This document shows positions 36,426 through 44,315 of a DNA stretch of 44,315 bases, one piece after another. Under the pieces are notes generated by a model. It saw nothing but the letters and a program-made list of their open reading frames with translations, was not told the origin of the DNA and searched no databases. Every line of letters begins with the position of its first letter. Positions within the stretch are counted from its first letter, which is position 1. The stretch lies in NCBI GenBank assembly GCA_902770635.1, contig CACXTX010000019.1, positions 1-44,315 of the forward strand. The letters are read 5' to 3'. A program made the position numbers and the translations under genes. Origin of the DNA: an uncultured Prevotellaceae bacterium (GTDB lineage Bacteria > Bacteroidota > Bacteroidia > Bacteroidales > Bacteroidaceae).

Positions 36426-37048
36426 AATGCTAAGAAATTCTTGATGATTTGCTCACCTACGCGTCCACTTTTCTCCGGGTGGAATTGGCAGGCATAGAAG
36501 TTGTCTTTCTGTAAGGCAGCTGAGTAAGGCTGTATATAATCAGCTATTGCTGCAGTATCTTCACACAAGGGAACGTAATAAGAATGCACGAAATAGACGT
36601 AGGGATTATCACCTAAACCCTTGAAAATGCTACATTTCACATCGCCTGTTTCTCTTACATCTGCCTTCTTACATCTTACATCTAACGCGTTCCATCCCAT
36701 GCAGGGTACTTTGTCTTCGTGACGAGTAGGGGAGAAACGCTTCACTTCCGCGTCGAAAATGCCGATACAGTCCACATCCCCCTCCTCAGAATGACGGCAG
36801 AGCAGTTGTTGCCCCACACAGATACCAAAAACGGGCTGCTTCAGGTTCTTTATCACCTCGTCCAAACGTCTGGCCTTGAGGTATTCCATCGCTCCGCGAG
36901 CCTCTCCCTGACCGGGAAATAGTACGCGGTCGGCTTTCTGCAATTGCTCCGCATCGTCCGTCAGTAGAGGTTCTACACCCAATCTGCGTAGTGCATTGAC
37001 TACCGAATAGATGTTTCCTGCATTATATTTTACGATGGCTACGTTCAT
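36422..37048 (-). CDS. hisH: imidazole glycerol phosphate synthase, glutaminase subunit
   Basis: Class I glutamine amidotransferase that supplies ammonia to HisF. In 208 residues the catalytic cysteine is C77 in VFGICVGQQLL, and the His-Glu pair is in QFHPEKSGRVG near the C-terminus; the oxyanion region LFPGQGEARGAM is near residue 43. I chose ATG 37046-37048 (MNVAIVKYNAGNI); the frame can be extended three codons to a TTG, which is less likely. It is 12 bp downstream of purU. Confidence 0.96.
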   Translation of the reverse strand: MNVAIVKYNAGNIYSVVNALRRLGVEPLLTDDAEQLQKADRVLFPGQGEARGAMEYLKARRLDEVIKNLKQPVFGICVGQQLLCRHSEEGDVDCIGIFDAEVKRFSPTRHEDKVPCMGWNALDVRCKKADVRETGDVKCSIFKGLGDNPYVYFVHSYYVPLCEDTAAIADYIQPYSAALQKDNFYACQFHPEKSGRVGEQIIKNFLAL

Positions 37049-37060
37049 AACACTCAACTA

Positions 37061-37924
37061 TCAGCTAAATATGATGGTTTTGTTCTTATAGGTCAGAATC
37101 TTTCGCTGGATATGCTTGGAAACTGCATGGGAAAGCACGATTTTCTCCAAATCCTTGCCTTTCAAGACAAGACTTTCTGGGGTATCTTTGTGACTGATTC
37201 GAGTCACATCCTGTTCAATAATCGGACCAGCATCCAGTTCGGCCGTTACGTAGTGACTGGTGGCTCCAATAATCTTCACGCCGCGTTCCCATGCCTGATG
37301 ATAGGGCTTCGCACCAACAAAAGCAGGCAAGAACGAGTGGTGGATGTTAATGATATGATGCGGGAAGGCAGCAATCATCTCGTCAGAGATAATCTGCATA
37401 TAACGGGCCAACACGATAAACGAAATGTCTTCCTTGTGCAAAAGCTCCATTTCTGCCTGTTCCACATCTTGTTTGTTAGAGTGGTCTTTCTTGATGTTCC
37501 ACACATAATAAGGGATTCCAAATTGCTCCGCTACATAGCGCAAATCCTCGTGATTACTTACAATACAAGGGATATCGCAGTTGAATTCTCCAGCTTTCCA
37601 GCGTGCCAACAAGTCATACAGGCAGTGGCTCATTTTTGAGACGAAAATAGCCATTCTCGGGCGTTTGTCGCTGTAATAAAGCGAAAATTTCATCTGATAG
37701 CGCTGTGCATATAGTGTGGCAATATAGTCGTAAAGTTTGTCGCGTGGAATCAGGAAACCTTCCAGTTCCCATTCAATTCGCATGAAAAACATACCGTCTT
37801 GTTTGTCTACATATTGGTCCAAGTAGACAATGTTTCCTTTGTTATCCGTAATAAATCTAGTCACTTCCGAAATAATACCTTGTTGGTCAGGGCAATGCAG
37901 AAGCAAAATGGCAGTTGGTTTCAT
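37061..37924 (-). CDS. purU: formyltetrahydrofolate deformylase
   Basis: Hydrolyses 10-formyl-THF to formate and THF, balancing one-carbon units for purine and histidine pathways. The 287 residues hold an N-terminal ACT domain (AILLLHCPDQQGIISEVT) and a formyltransferase-like domain with NIHHSFLPAFVGAKPYHQA and GATSHYVTAELDAGPIIEQD, which carries the catalytic Asp. I chose ATG 37922-37924; the frame continues two codons upstream to a TTG. It has a strong promoter and likely opens the long his/lys/fbp run. Confidence 0.95.
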   Translation of the reverse strand: MKPTAILLLHCPDQQGIISEVTRFITDNKGNIVYLDQYVDKQDGMFFMRIEWELEGFLIPRDKLYDYIATLYAQRYQMKFSLYYSDKRPRMAIFVSKMSHCLYDLLARWKAGEFNCDIPCIVSNHEDLRYVAEQFGIPYYVWNIKKDHSNKQDVEQAEMELLHKEDISFIVLARYMQIISDEMIAAFPHHIINIHHSFLPAFVGAKPYHQAWERGVKIIGATSHYVTAELDAGPIIEQDVTRISHKDTPESLVLKGKDLEKIVLSHAVSKHIQRKILTYKNKTIIFS

Positions 37925-37965
37925 TTTCAAATGCTATATATGTGTACCTTATTATTAATAATATG

Positions 37966-37997
37966 CAAAGGTACGAATAAAAAATGGTATACACAAA
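37966..37997 (-). promoter_or_regulatory. promoter of purU and probably the his-lys-fbp run
   Basis: Minus strand: TTTG (37994-37997), 20-bp spacer, TACCTTTG (37966-37973), 41 bp before the purU ATG. It is a full match to the Bacteroidota consensus. The rest of the 190-bp gap to 38115 shows nothing else that I recognise. Confidence 0.8.
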
Positions 37998-38114
37998 AAA
38001 AATAGAATGAAAATGCTGTTTCTTCATATATTTATATTTCAAAATAATACGCATTATGATAAATAGACAATTCCTATGAGTATTATTATCTCGAAGTAGC
38101 GGGCATCACTCTCC

Positions 38115-38732
38115 CTACTCGTTTTTAAGTGTTGGTAATGACAAATGAAAGCGTACAGCAAGGAATCTCATTAGGCATGTAACTAAGAAGGATGCTATAA
38201 CTGTTAGTTCAATTGGCATAGCGAGAACATCTAGGAACCAATATGTTACACCTCCGAGTACTGCAGCCATTGCATATATTTCTCGATGAAAGATTACAGG
38301 TTCGTTGTTCAGTAAGACATCACGGATTACACCACCGGCAGAACCCGTGATGCACCCCATAATAATAGCCACCCAGTAAGGTTGTCCGAGTAGTAATGAT
38401 TTTTGGATACCTGCTATCGTAAACAGTGCCAATCCTAAAGTGTCAAACACAAACCACGTGTTACGCAATCCTTCCATGTGTTTGGCAAACATAATGACAA
38501 AAAGCAAAGCCAATGCTGTACAAATCATATAAAATGGATTGGTCATCCAGAACGGTGTCACACCCAGCATTACGTCTCGGATAGTACCTCCGCCAATGGC
38601 CACAGCAATGCCACAAACATACCCCCCAAACCAGTCATAGTGTTTGGCAGCTGCGTGTCGGATTCCCGATATGGCAAAGGCGAAAGTTCCTAAAAACTCT
38701 ATAATTTGCCTGATTATATCATCGTATTCCAT
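38115..38732 (-). CDS. TRIC-family / UPF0126 membrane protein (YicG-like)
   Basis: A 205-residue inner-membrane protein with about seven membrane segments arranged as two related halves. Each half has a glycine motif followed by RDV: AIGGGTIRDVMLG near residue 50 and GSAGGVIRDVLLN near 137. This is the signature of bacterial homologues of trimeric intracellular cation channels, which conduct K+ or Na+; the physiological role in bacteria is not settled. Its ATG directly abuts the rarA stop, so both are on one transcript. Confidence 0.9.
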   Translation of the reverse strand: MEYDDIIRQIIEFLGTFAFAISGIRHAAAKHYDWFGGYVCGIAVAIGGGTIRDVMLGVTPFWMTNPFYMICTALALLFVIMFAKHMEGLRNTWFVFDTLGLALFTIAGIQKSLLLGQPYWVAIIMGCITGSAGGVIRDVLLNNEPVIFHREIYAMAAVLGGVTYWFLDVLAMPIELTVIASFLVTCLMRFLAVRFHLSLPTLKNE

Positions 38733-40007
38733 TTATTCTTCATATTTTTTCCCCCAGTAGTTTACCATTCGCTCATACAATTTCTGCTCTGCTGGTGAGT
38801 GTTGCGCGTGCCAAATTCGTTCTTTTTGTAGTGCATCTGGCATATATTGCTGAGGCGTGAAATGTCCTGCAAAGTCATGTGGATATTTATACCCGTCACT
38901 ATACCCCAGATCTTTCATCAGTGATGTGGGAGCATTGCGCAAGTGCAACGGAACAGGCTGATTGCCCGTTTTCTGTACCACTTCTAGTGCTTTTCCAATG
39001 CCCATATAGGCCGAATTACTCTTGGGTGATGTAGCCAAGTAAACGGCACATTCGGCTAATGGAATGCGTCCTTCTGGCCATCCAATCTTCATGACGGCAT
39101 CAAAAGCTGCATTAGCTAGCAAGAGTGCATTAGGATTAGCCAGTCCGATGTCCTCTGCAGCCGATATTACCAATCGTCTGGCAATAAACTGAGGGTCTTC
39201 CCCACCCTCTATCATACGGGCCATCCAGTAAAGTGCTGCATCTGGATCGGAACCGCGAATCGACTTGATAAAGGCCGATATGATATCATAATGCATCTCA
39301 CCATCTTTGTCGTATGCTAGCGGATTCTGTTGCAGGCATTCTTCTACGATGGAATCAGTAATTACAGTTTCATCATTGGAAGAAGACTCAACTACTAATT
39401 CCAAGATATTCAGCAGCTTACGAGCATCACCTCCACTGTAACGAAGCAAGGCGGACGTCTCTTTCAACTCTATCTTTCGCTCTTTAAGGATTATATCTTT
39501 CGTAATGGCCCGTTGCAATAGTGTCAGCAAATCCTCTTTCTCCAGCGATTTTAGCACATATAGCTGACAACGTGAAAGCAATGGGCGGATCACTTCAAAC
39601 GAAGGATTCTCCGTCGTAGCACCTATCAGAGTGACGATTCCCTTCTCTACTGCCCCCAGTAATGAGTCTTGCTGTGACTTGGAGAAGCGATGAATCTCGT
39701 CTATAAATAAAATAGGTGATGCTTCGTTGAAGAATCTCCCCTTTTGGGCACGCTCTATTACCTCGCGCACATCCTTCACCCCACTGGTTACAGCCGAGAG
39801 CGTAAAGAACTGCGTCTGCAACTTGTTGGCTATAATCTGTGCCAGCGTGGTCTTTCCTACTCCGGGAGGTCCCCATAGTATAAAAGAAGAAATGCGTCCT
39901 GCGTCAATCATCTTGCGCAACACGGCACCTTCGCCCACTAAGTGTTTCTGCCCGATATAGTCATCCAGTGAGCGAGGACGTAATCTTTCAGCTAATGGTT
40001 CTGACAT
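38733..40007 (-). CDS. rarA: replication-associated recombination protein RarA (MgsA)
   Basis: Clamp-loader-like AAA+ ATPase that acts at stalled replication forks. The 424 residues have the canonical start MSEPLAERLRPRSLDDYIGQKHL, Walker A GPPGVGKTT near residue 47, Walker B LFIDEIHRFSKSQQD near 103 and sensor-1 IGATTENPSF. A C-terminal tetramerisation domain contains DVGxx-type EDIGLANPNALLLA. The promoter elements leave almost no untranslated leader (see findings). It is divergent from the acidic-tailed gene. Confidence 0.95.
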   Translation of the reverse strand: MSEPLAERLRPRSLDDYIGQKHLVGEGAVLRKMIDAGRISSFILWGPPGVGKTTLAQIIANKLQTQFFTLSAVTSGVKDVREVIERAQKGRFFNEASPILFIDEIHRFSKSQQDSLLGAVEKGIVTLIGATTENPSFEVIRPLLSRCQLYVLKSLEKEDLLTLLQRAITKDIILKERKIELKETSALLRYSGGDARKLLNILELVVESSSNDETVITDSIVEECLQQNPLAYDKDGEMHYDIISAFIKSIRGSDPDAALYWMARMIEGGEDPQFIARRLVISAAEDIGLANPNALLLANAAFDAVMKIGWPEGRIPLAECAVYLATSPKSNSAYMGIGKALEVVQKTGNQPVPLHLRNAPTSLMKDLGYSDGYKYPHDFAGHFTPQQYMPDALQKERIWHAQHSPAEQKLYERMVNYWGKKYEE

Positions 40008-40015
40008 ATTTCTTG

Positions 40016-40046
40016 CAAAGGTAGTGCATTTTGACTAAATCACAAA
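40016..40046 (-). promoter_or_regulatory. rarA promoter
   Basis: Minus strand: TTTG (40043-40046), 19-bp spacer, TACCTTTG (40016-40023). Only eight bases separate the -7 element from ATG 40007, so the expected transcription start is within a few bases of the start codon. Confidence 0.75.
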
Positions 40047-40063
40047 AAAAGTCAGCAAAAAAC

Positions 40064-40094
40064 TTGTAAATAGCAAATAAAGTATGTACATTTG
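40064..40094 (+). promoter_or_regulatory. promoter of the acidic-tailed gene (and hppA)
   Basis: Plus strand: TTG (40064-40066), 20-bp spacer, TACATTTG (40087-40094), 30 bp before ATG 40125. It is back to back with the rarA promoter. Confidence 0.75.
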
Positions 40095-40124
40095 CAGACA
40101 AATATATAATTTATGTAAATCATT

Positions 40125-40943
40125 ATGGCGAAAGAAACAACATCAAACAAAGCGCTGAGCCTGAAAGCGCTGACAAAGAGTTCTGTATGGGACGTTCAGG
40201 AAAACGATATCTTCCGTATGTTGGATGCAGCAGAGAAAGATTCTGAACTGAAAGACAGTCTGCGTCACTATGCCGACATCATCAGGAGTGCTTTCATGAT
40301 AGAAGAAGTCAAGGATGACAGCAAACCTGTTCTTGAAAAATATACCAAACAGGGCTATAAGGTAAATAGTATTAAACTGGGTGAAGACCAGAAGATTACG
40401 TGGGCTATCAAGAAGCGTCCCATCATGCGCGTCACCGATCTCACCTATGAGAACATACGTCACATCACGGCAGCCAAGTTGATAGAGGTGCTTGATCGCA
40501 ATTTCGGAGGCGGATGGGATTCACTGTCACAATCCATTCAGGACATTATCGAGAGCGGCTTTGATATCTCTACCACTACCCTTCCCAAAGACCGTCTGCA
40601 CAAGAAAGGCGGCATGTACGAGAAGAAAATAGCCGATGGATACGAAGTGCTCGAGGTAGCCAAAGGTTCTTGGGTAGAGGCCATTTTTGCCAAATTGAAG
40701 CCTGAAACCATCAAGCCGCGTATGACGTTCGACGATGCTAAGGACTTACGGGATGGCGATGAAGAAGATGAGGAAGAAGACCTTTCCATTGACAATTATA
40801 ACAGTCCTGATGAGGACGATGTCGAGATCGATGAGCCCAACGATGACGAGATTAACGAGAACAACTATCGTACCACGTTTGATATTGCATCCGATCCTGA
40901 CGAGGACGCCGAAAGCCTGTCTGACTTTATTGCAGACGAGTAG
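40125..40943 (+). CDS. unrecognised protein with a long acidic tail
   Basis: I do not recognise this 272-residue protein. Residues 1-205 are mixed basic/acidic and look folded, with MAKETTSNKALSLKALTKSS at the start, KKRPIMRVTDLTYENIRHI and RNFGGGWDSLSQSIQDIIES in the middle and KGGMYEKKIADGYEVLEVAKG later. Residues about 205-272 are a strongly acidic tail (DGDEEDEEEDLS, then DEDDVEIDEPNDDEINE, then SDPDEDAESLSDFIADE). No signal peptide or membrane segment. It has its own promoter and is followed 51 bp later by hppA without a clear promoter between. Acidic tails of this kind occur in DNA mimics, chaperones and nucleoid or RNA-polymerase partners, but this is only analogy. Confidence 0.8.
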   Translation: MAKETTSNKALSLKALTKSSVWDVQENDIFRMLDAAEKDSELKDSLRHYADIIRSAFMIEEVKDDSKPVLEKYTKQGYKVNSIKLGEDQKITWAIKKRPIMRVTDLTYENIRHITAAKLIEVLDRNFGGGWDSLSQSIQDIIESGFDISTTTLPKDRLHKKGGMYEKKIADGYEVLEVAKGSWVEAIFAKLKPETIKPRMTFDDAKDLRDGDEEDEEEDLSIDNYNSPDEDDVEIDEPNDDEINENNYRTTFDIASDPDEDAESLSDFIADE

Positions 40944-40963
40944 TCCGTCCCTCCCCTTCTCTC

Positions 40964-40975
40964 GAAGTATACTTC
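40964..40975. promoter_or_regulatory. 12-bp perfect palindrome before hppA
   Basis: GAAGTATACTTC is self-complementary and lies 19 bp before the hppA ATG. It could be an operator or structure in the leader; no binding protein is evident. Confidence 0.3.
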
Positions 40976-40994
40976 AAACTAAAACCTATAACTT

Positions 40995-43181
40995 ATGAAC
41001 ATTCCTATGGTATTCTGGCTCGTGCCCATTGCTTCTGTCGTAGCGTTGGGCATGGCTTTTTTCTTTTTCCGTCAAATGATGGGAGAAGACGAGGGAACAC
41101 CCCGCATGAAGGAGATTGCCCTCTACGTTCGTAAAGGTGCTATGGCTTATCTGTGGCAACAGTATAAAGTCGTCGGCATCGTGTTTGTAGTGCTCTGTGC
41201 TCTTTTTGCTTTCATGGCTTATGGCTTGAATGTACAGAATCCGTGGGTGCCGTTTGCCTTCCTGACAGGTGGCTTCTTCTCTGGATTGGCTGGTTTCTTC
41301 GGTATGAAGACGGCCACCTATGCTTCTGCCCGTACCGCCAATGCAGCCCGTCAGAGCCTAAATAATGGCCTGAAGGTCGCTTTCCGCTCGGGTGCTGTCA
41401 TGGGTCTCACCGTGGTGGGACTTGGTCTGCTTGACATCGCCATCTGGTTCATTGCGCTGAACGGACTCACTGACGACTCGCTCATCACCATCACCACCAC
41501 CATGCTGACCTTTGGTATGGGTGCTTCTACACAGGCACTCTTCGCCCGTGTCGGTGGTGGCATCTACACCAAAGCTGCCGACGTGGGTGCCGACATCGTG
41601 GGTAAGGTCGAGGCCGATATCCCTGAGGACGACCCGCGCAACCCCGCAACTATTGCCGATAACGTAGGCGATAACGTAGGCGACGTGGCCGGTATGGGTG
41701 CTGACCTTTATGAGTCATATTGCGGTTCTGTTCTCAGTACAGCTGCTCTGGGTGCTGCTGCTTTCTCTGTTGCAGGTCTCGAGGTCCAGCTTCGTGCCGT
41801 CATTGCCCCTATGCTGATAGCTGCTGTAGGCGTATTCCTTTCTTTGTTTGGCATCTTCCTGGTTCGCACCAAGGAAGGCGCTACCATGAAAGACCTGCTG
41901 AAATCGTTGTCTTTGGGTACCAACATTAGTGCTATTCTCATAGCCATTGCCACTTTCGCCATCTTGTATTTCCTGGGCATCGAGAACTGGCTCGGTCTGT
42001 CGCTCTCCGTTATCTCTGGTCTTGCAGCTGGCGTCATCATCGGACAAGCTACCGAGTATTATACGTCTCACTCTTATAAGCCCACCCAGAAGATTTCTGA
42101 AGCAGGTCTCACTGGCTCAGCCACCGTTATTATTAAAGGTATAGGTACAGGCATGATTTCCACCTGTATCCCAGTTGTTACCATTGGTGTAGCCATCATA
42201 CTCAGTTTCGGTTTTGCCAACGGTTTCGACCTCTCTATGTCTAGCGAGAGCCTAGCCCACGGACTCTACGGCATTGGTATTGCTGCTGTGGGTATGCTTT
42301 CTACGCTGGGTATTACACTCGCCACCGATGCTTATGGACCCATTGCCGATAATGCTGGTGGCAATGCTGAGATGAGTGAACTGGGCGAAGAGGTTCGTCA
42401 TCGTACAGATGCCCTCGACGCTCTTGGAAACACCACTGCAGCTACGGGTAAAGGCTTTGCCATCGGTTCGGCTGCCCTCACTGCCCTCGCCCTGCTAGCT
42501 TCCTATATCGAGGAGATCAAGATTGCGATGGATCGTGCCGGAGTGATGATGGAAAACGTTAAAGGCGAAACCATTTCTGCCGCTCAGGCCACCATCCCCG
42601 ACTTCATGAACTACTTCCAAGTGAACCTCATGAACCCCAAGGTTCTTGTAGGAGCCTTCATCGGTGCTATGGCTGCTTTCCTGTTTTGTGGACTCACCAT
42701 GGAAGCTGTGGGCCGAGCTGCACAAAAGATGGTTGAAGAGGTTCGTCGTCAGTTCCGTGAGATTCCTGGTATTCTCGAAGGCACAGGCACGCCCGACTAT
42801 GGCTCTTGCGTAGAGATTTCCACCCGTGCTGCCCAACGCGAGATGATATTCCCCTCACTTCTGGCCATTGCCATTCCCATTGTTGTAGGCTGTGTTCTTG
42901 GCGTTGCCGGTGTCCTAGGTCTCCTCGTAGGCGGACTTGCTGGAGGCTTTACACTCGCTGTCTTCATGGCAAATGCTGGTGGAGCTTGGGACAATGCTAA
43001 GAAGATGGTCGAAGAAGGCAATTTTGGCGGTAAGGGCTCCTTTGCCCATAAGGCAACTATTGTTGGTGACACCGTAGGTGATCCCTTCAAAGACACCTCC
43101 GGACCTTCACTTAACATCCTCATTAAGCTGATGTCAATGGTAAGCATTGTAATGGCTGGATTAACCATTCTGTTCATCTAA
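40995..43181 (+). CDS. hppA: membrane pyrophosphatase, K+-dependent ion pump
   Basis: Couples pyrophosphate hydrolysis to pumping of Na+ and/or H+ out of the cytoplasm. The 728 residues contain about 16 membrane segments. Substrate-binding acids are in DVGADIVGKVEADIPEDDP and NVGDNVGDVAGMGADLYES (about residues 194-240), and in GDTVGDPFKDTSGPSLN near the C-terminus. The sequence GNTTAATGKG near residue 478 has alanine where K+-independent enzymes carry lysine (GNTTKA), so it belongs to the K+-dependent class, which in Bacteroidota is usually Na+-pumping or dual Na+/H+. Strong terminator downstream. Confidence 0.95.
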   Translation: MNIPMVFWLVPIASVVALGMAFFFFRQMMGEDEGTPRMKEIALYVRKGAMAYLWQQYKVVGIVFVVLCALFAFMAYGLNVQNPWVPFAFLTGGFFSGLAGFFGMKTATYASARTANAARQSLNNGLKVAFRSGAVMGLTVVGLGLLDIAIWFIALNGLTDDSLITITTTMLTFGMGASTQALFARVGGGIYTKAADVGADIVGKVEADIPEDDPRNPATIADNVGDNVGDVAGMGADLYESYCGSVLSTAALGAAAFSVAGLEVQLRAVIAPMLIAAVGVFLSLFGIFLVRTKEGATMKDLLKSLSLGTNISAILIAIATFAILYFLGIENWLGLSLSVISGLAAGVIIGQATEYYTSHSYKPTQKISEAGLTGSATVIIKGIGTGMISTCIPVVTIGVAIILSFGFANGFDLSMSSESLAHGLYGIGIAAVGMLSTLGITLATDAYGPIADNAGGNAEMSELGEEVRHRTDALDALGNTTAATGKGFAIGSAALTALALLASYIEEIKIAMDRAGVMMENVKGETISAAQATIPDFMNYFQVNLMNPKVLVGAFIGAMAAFLFCGLTMEAVGRAAQKMVEEVRRQFREIPGILEGTGTPDYGSCVEISTRAAQREMIFPSLLAIAIPIVVGCVLGVAGVLGLLVGGLAGGFTLAVFMANAGGAWDNAKKMVEEGNFGGKGSFAHKATIVGDTVGDPFKDTSGPSLNILIKLMSMVSIVMAGLTILFI

Positions 43182-43191
43182 AATCTCAAAT

Positions 43192-43226
43192 AAAAGGCTC
43201 ATTTCAACGGAAAATGAGCCTTTTTT
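43192..43226 (+). terminator. hppA terminator
   Basis: Stem AAAAGGCTCATTT (43192-43204) and AAATGAGCCTTTT (43212-43224) with a seven-base loop, followed by more T residues; begins 11 bp after the hppA stop. Confidence 0.9.
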
Positions 43227-43256
43227 CTGCTTTTTTTGAAAAAAACTCAAAAAAAG

Positions 43257-43288
43257 TTTGGTGGATTCAAAAAAACTCCATACCTTTG
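43257..43288 (+). promoter_or_regulatory. tRNA-Lys promoter
   Basis: TTTG (43257-43260), 20-bp spacer, TACCTTTG (43281-43288), then C. A full consensus promoter 46 bp before the mature tRNA. Confidence 0.8.
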
Positions 43289-43334
43289 CACCCGCAATTC
43301 AGCAAGAGCGCTGAACCAAGCAACAAAAATTGAT

Positions 43335-43407
43335 GCACCCGTAGCTCAGTTGGTAGAGCACCTGACTCTTAATCAGGGTGTCCAGGGTTCGAGCCCCTGC
43401 GGGTGTA
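43335..43407 (+). tRNA. tRNA-Lys, anticodon CTT
   Basis: A 73-base cloverleaf. The acceptor stem GCACCCG pairs with CGGGTGT (one G-U at the end), D-arm AGCTCAGTTGGTAGAGC, anticodon stem CCTGA/TCAGG around loop CTCTTAA with anticodon CTT, T-arm GGTTCGAGCC, discriminator A. CCA is not encoded. A terminator with a T8 tail follows, so it is a single-gene unit. Confidence 0.95.
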
Positions 43408-43435
43408 CTAAGATTACACAACATGAAAAAAGTAG

Positions 43436-43462
43436 CAGACTAAGTAAGTCTGCTTTTTTTTG
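43436..43462 (+). terminator. terminator of the tRNA-Lys transcript
   Basis: Stem GCAGACT / AGTCTGC with loop AAGTA, followed by eight T residues, 29 bases after the tRNA. The rest of the gap to 43594 shows only the next promoter element. Confidence 0.9.
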
Positions 43463-43562
43463 CCTAGTAATTCAGTGATCTGGATACCTAAGTCCCTAAG
43501 TATAAGCCAGTCTTTCTATCTTAAAAAGACATAAAAATGAAGGCATTTTGCTAGCTTATTTG

Positions 43563-43570
43563 TACCTTTG
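43563..43570 (+). promoter_or_regulatory. -7 promoter element of the thioesterase gene
   Basis: TACCTTTG followed by C, 24 bp before ATG 43595. The only nearby TTTG is 12 bp upstream, too close for a normal -33 element, so the upstream half is unclear. Confidence 0.55.
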
Positions 43571-43594
43571 CAGGACAATAAGTAACATTTAGAT

Positions 43595-44299
43595 ATGTAC
43601 AGCTTAAACTATCAAGTAACGACCAGTACCTGCGACAGCGAGGGAAAGCTGAAGCTTTACTCTGCCCTCCAGATGATGCAGGACTGCTCAGAGATGTGGA
43701 TTGACTCAGAACCTGGCGTCAAGCAGTATTTCACGGAGCAAAACATGGCTCAGCTTTTGGCAACCCGCCAAGTAGAAGTAATACGAGTACCCGATTATAA
43801 GGAGAAGCTGACGGTGACGACTTCTGTCTATGGCATGAAGCCCATGTTTGGTTTCCGCAATACGTTTATTTATGATTCAGAGGGTAAGCCGTGTTATAGA
43901 ACCTGGAGCATGGGGGCTTTTGTCGATAAAACAGCAGGCAAGTTGAAGCGTGTGGATGATGCCACGATTGCCTCGATGACACTGGAGCCACAGTTGGAGA
44001 TGAACTACAAGGATCGTCGCATCATTCTGCCCAAAGAGGATGGAACGGTTCTTGACCCCATTAAAGTACTTCGTGCTGACATTGACTACAACAAGCACGT
44101 AAACAATGCCAATTATGTCCGGATGGCCATGGAGCTACTTCCCGAAGGCTTCATGGTTCATGGTCTTAGAGTAGAATATCGTGTTGCCGCAAAGTTAGGA
44201 GACGTTCTAATTCCCACCATCTATGAAATAGAAGGAGGATACATTATTTCCCTATCTGTTGGCAACGATGTCAGCACAATTATAGAATTCACGGAATAA
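43595..44299 (+). CDS. acyl-ACP thioesterase
   Basis: Hydrolyses acyl-ACP to release free fatty acids from type II fatty acid synthesis. The 234 residues form two hot-dog domains: the first has SALQMMQDCSEMWIDS and an internal MKPMFGFRNTFIY; the second carries the catalytic asparagine and histidine in DIDYNKHVNNANYVRMA near residue 165, matching bacterial members of the plant FatA/FatB-like family. Bacteroidota versions are about 240-250 residues, so this one is complete. It has its own promoter element and lies near the end of the window, so downstream partners cannot be seen. Confidence 0.92.
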   Translation: MYSLNYQVTTSTCDSEGKLKLYSALQMMQDCSEMWIDSEPGVKQYFTEQNMAQLLATRQVEVIRVPDYKEKLTVTTSVYGMKPMFGFRNTFIYDSEGKPCYRTWSMGAFVDKTAGKLKRVDDATIASMTLEPQLEMNYKDRRIILPKEDGTVLDPIKVLRADIDYNKHVNNANYVRMAMELLPEGFMVHGLRVEYRVAAKLGDVLIPTIYEIEGGYIISLSVGNDVSTIIEFTE

Positions 44300-44315
44300 A
44301 CTTCATACTATGAAG

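Noticed and set aside
43236-43478. Open frame across the tRNA containing PVAQLVEHLTLNQGVQGSSP
   Set aside because: This peptide is the well-known artefact from translating a tRNA gene; the cloverleaf explains the sequence.

Overview
The window reads as a chromosomal stretch of a Prevotella-like member of the Bacteroidota. The signs are Bacteroidota promoters (a -7 element TAnnTTTG with TTTG/TTG 19-20 bp upstream) at many genes, weak Shine-Dalgarno sequences, the Bacteroidota arabinose locus with a Nudix-type regulator, a single-chain NfnA-NfnB type oxidoreductase, a long class 3 fructose bisphosphatase and an acyl-ACP thioesterase next to a tRNA. Almost everything is housekeeping metabolism, and most genes from about 1.2 to 40 kb are on the minus strand. 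I see no prophage, insertion sequence, CRISPR array or integron.

Layout. 0-1.24 kb (+): end of one ABC-2 permease and a complete second one. 1.24-5 kb (-): a decayed nitroreductase gene, mnmE, a uridine phosphorylase-like gene, a TtcA-like tRNA thiolase and a small DUF486 membrane protein. 5-11.1 kb (-): NfnAB/GltD-like fusion, cytidylate-kinase-like protein, serS, and gdhA, which carries a frameshift near its start. 11.1-11.6 kb is the only stretch over 300 bp without a gene; it holds the gdhA promoter, an FNR-type box, a TA run, a 22-bp tandem repeat and the arabinose-operon terminator. 11.6-19.5 kb (-): arabinose operon, transcribed as lipoprotein galM, sodium/sugar symporter, araR, araD, araA, araB. 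19.6-22 kb (-): galM-galK. 22-26.8 kb (-): ABC-F ATPase, grpE, dnaJ, folC. 26.9-37.9 kb (-): a tightly packed run purU-hisH-hisA-hisF-hisIE-ftsE-like-lysC-lysA-GT2-GT4-fbp-folK-like. 38.1-40 kb (-): rarA and a TRIC-family channel. 40.1-44.3 kb (+): an unrecognised protein with a very acidic tail, hppA, tRNA-Lys(CTT), acyl-ACP thioesterase.

The arabinose and galactose genes form a coherent sugar-entry module: epimerases supply the right anomer, the symporter imports, AraA/AraB/AraD convert arabinose to xylulose-5-phosphate, and AraR is encoded inside its own operon. The his/lys/fbp/fol run is a biosynthetic super-cluster joined by overlaps or gaps of a few bases.

The most unusual observations are: a short palindrome (core GCTGTGNCACAGC) present three times, in the same reading frame, inside loops of two unrelated tRNA-modification proteins; two neighbouring glycosyltransferase-like proteins that both lack expected catalytic parts; an orphan acidic-tailed protein beside hppA; the gdhA frameshift; and terminators that overlap the next gene's promoter at several junctions.
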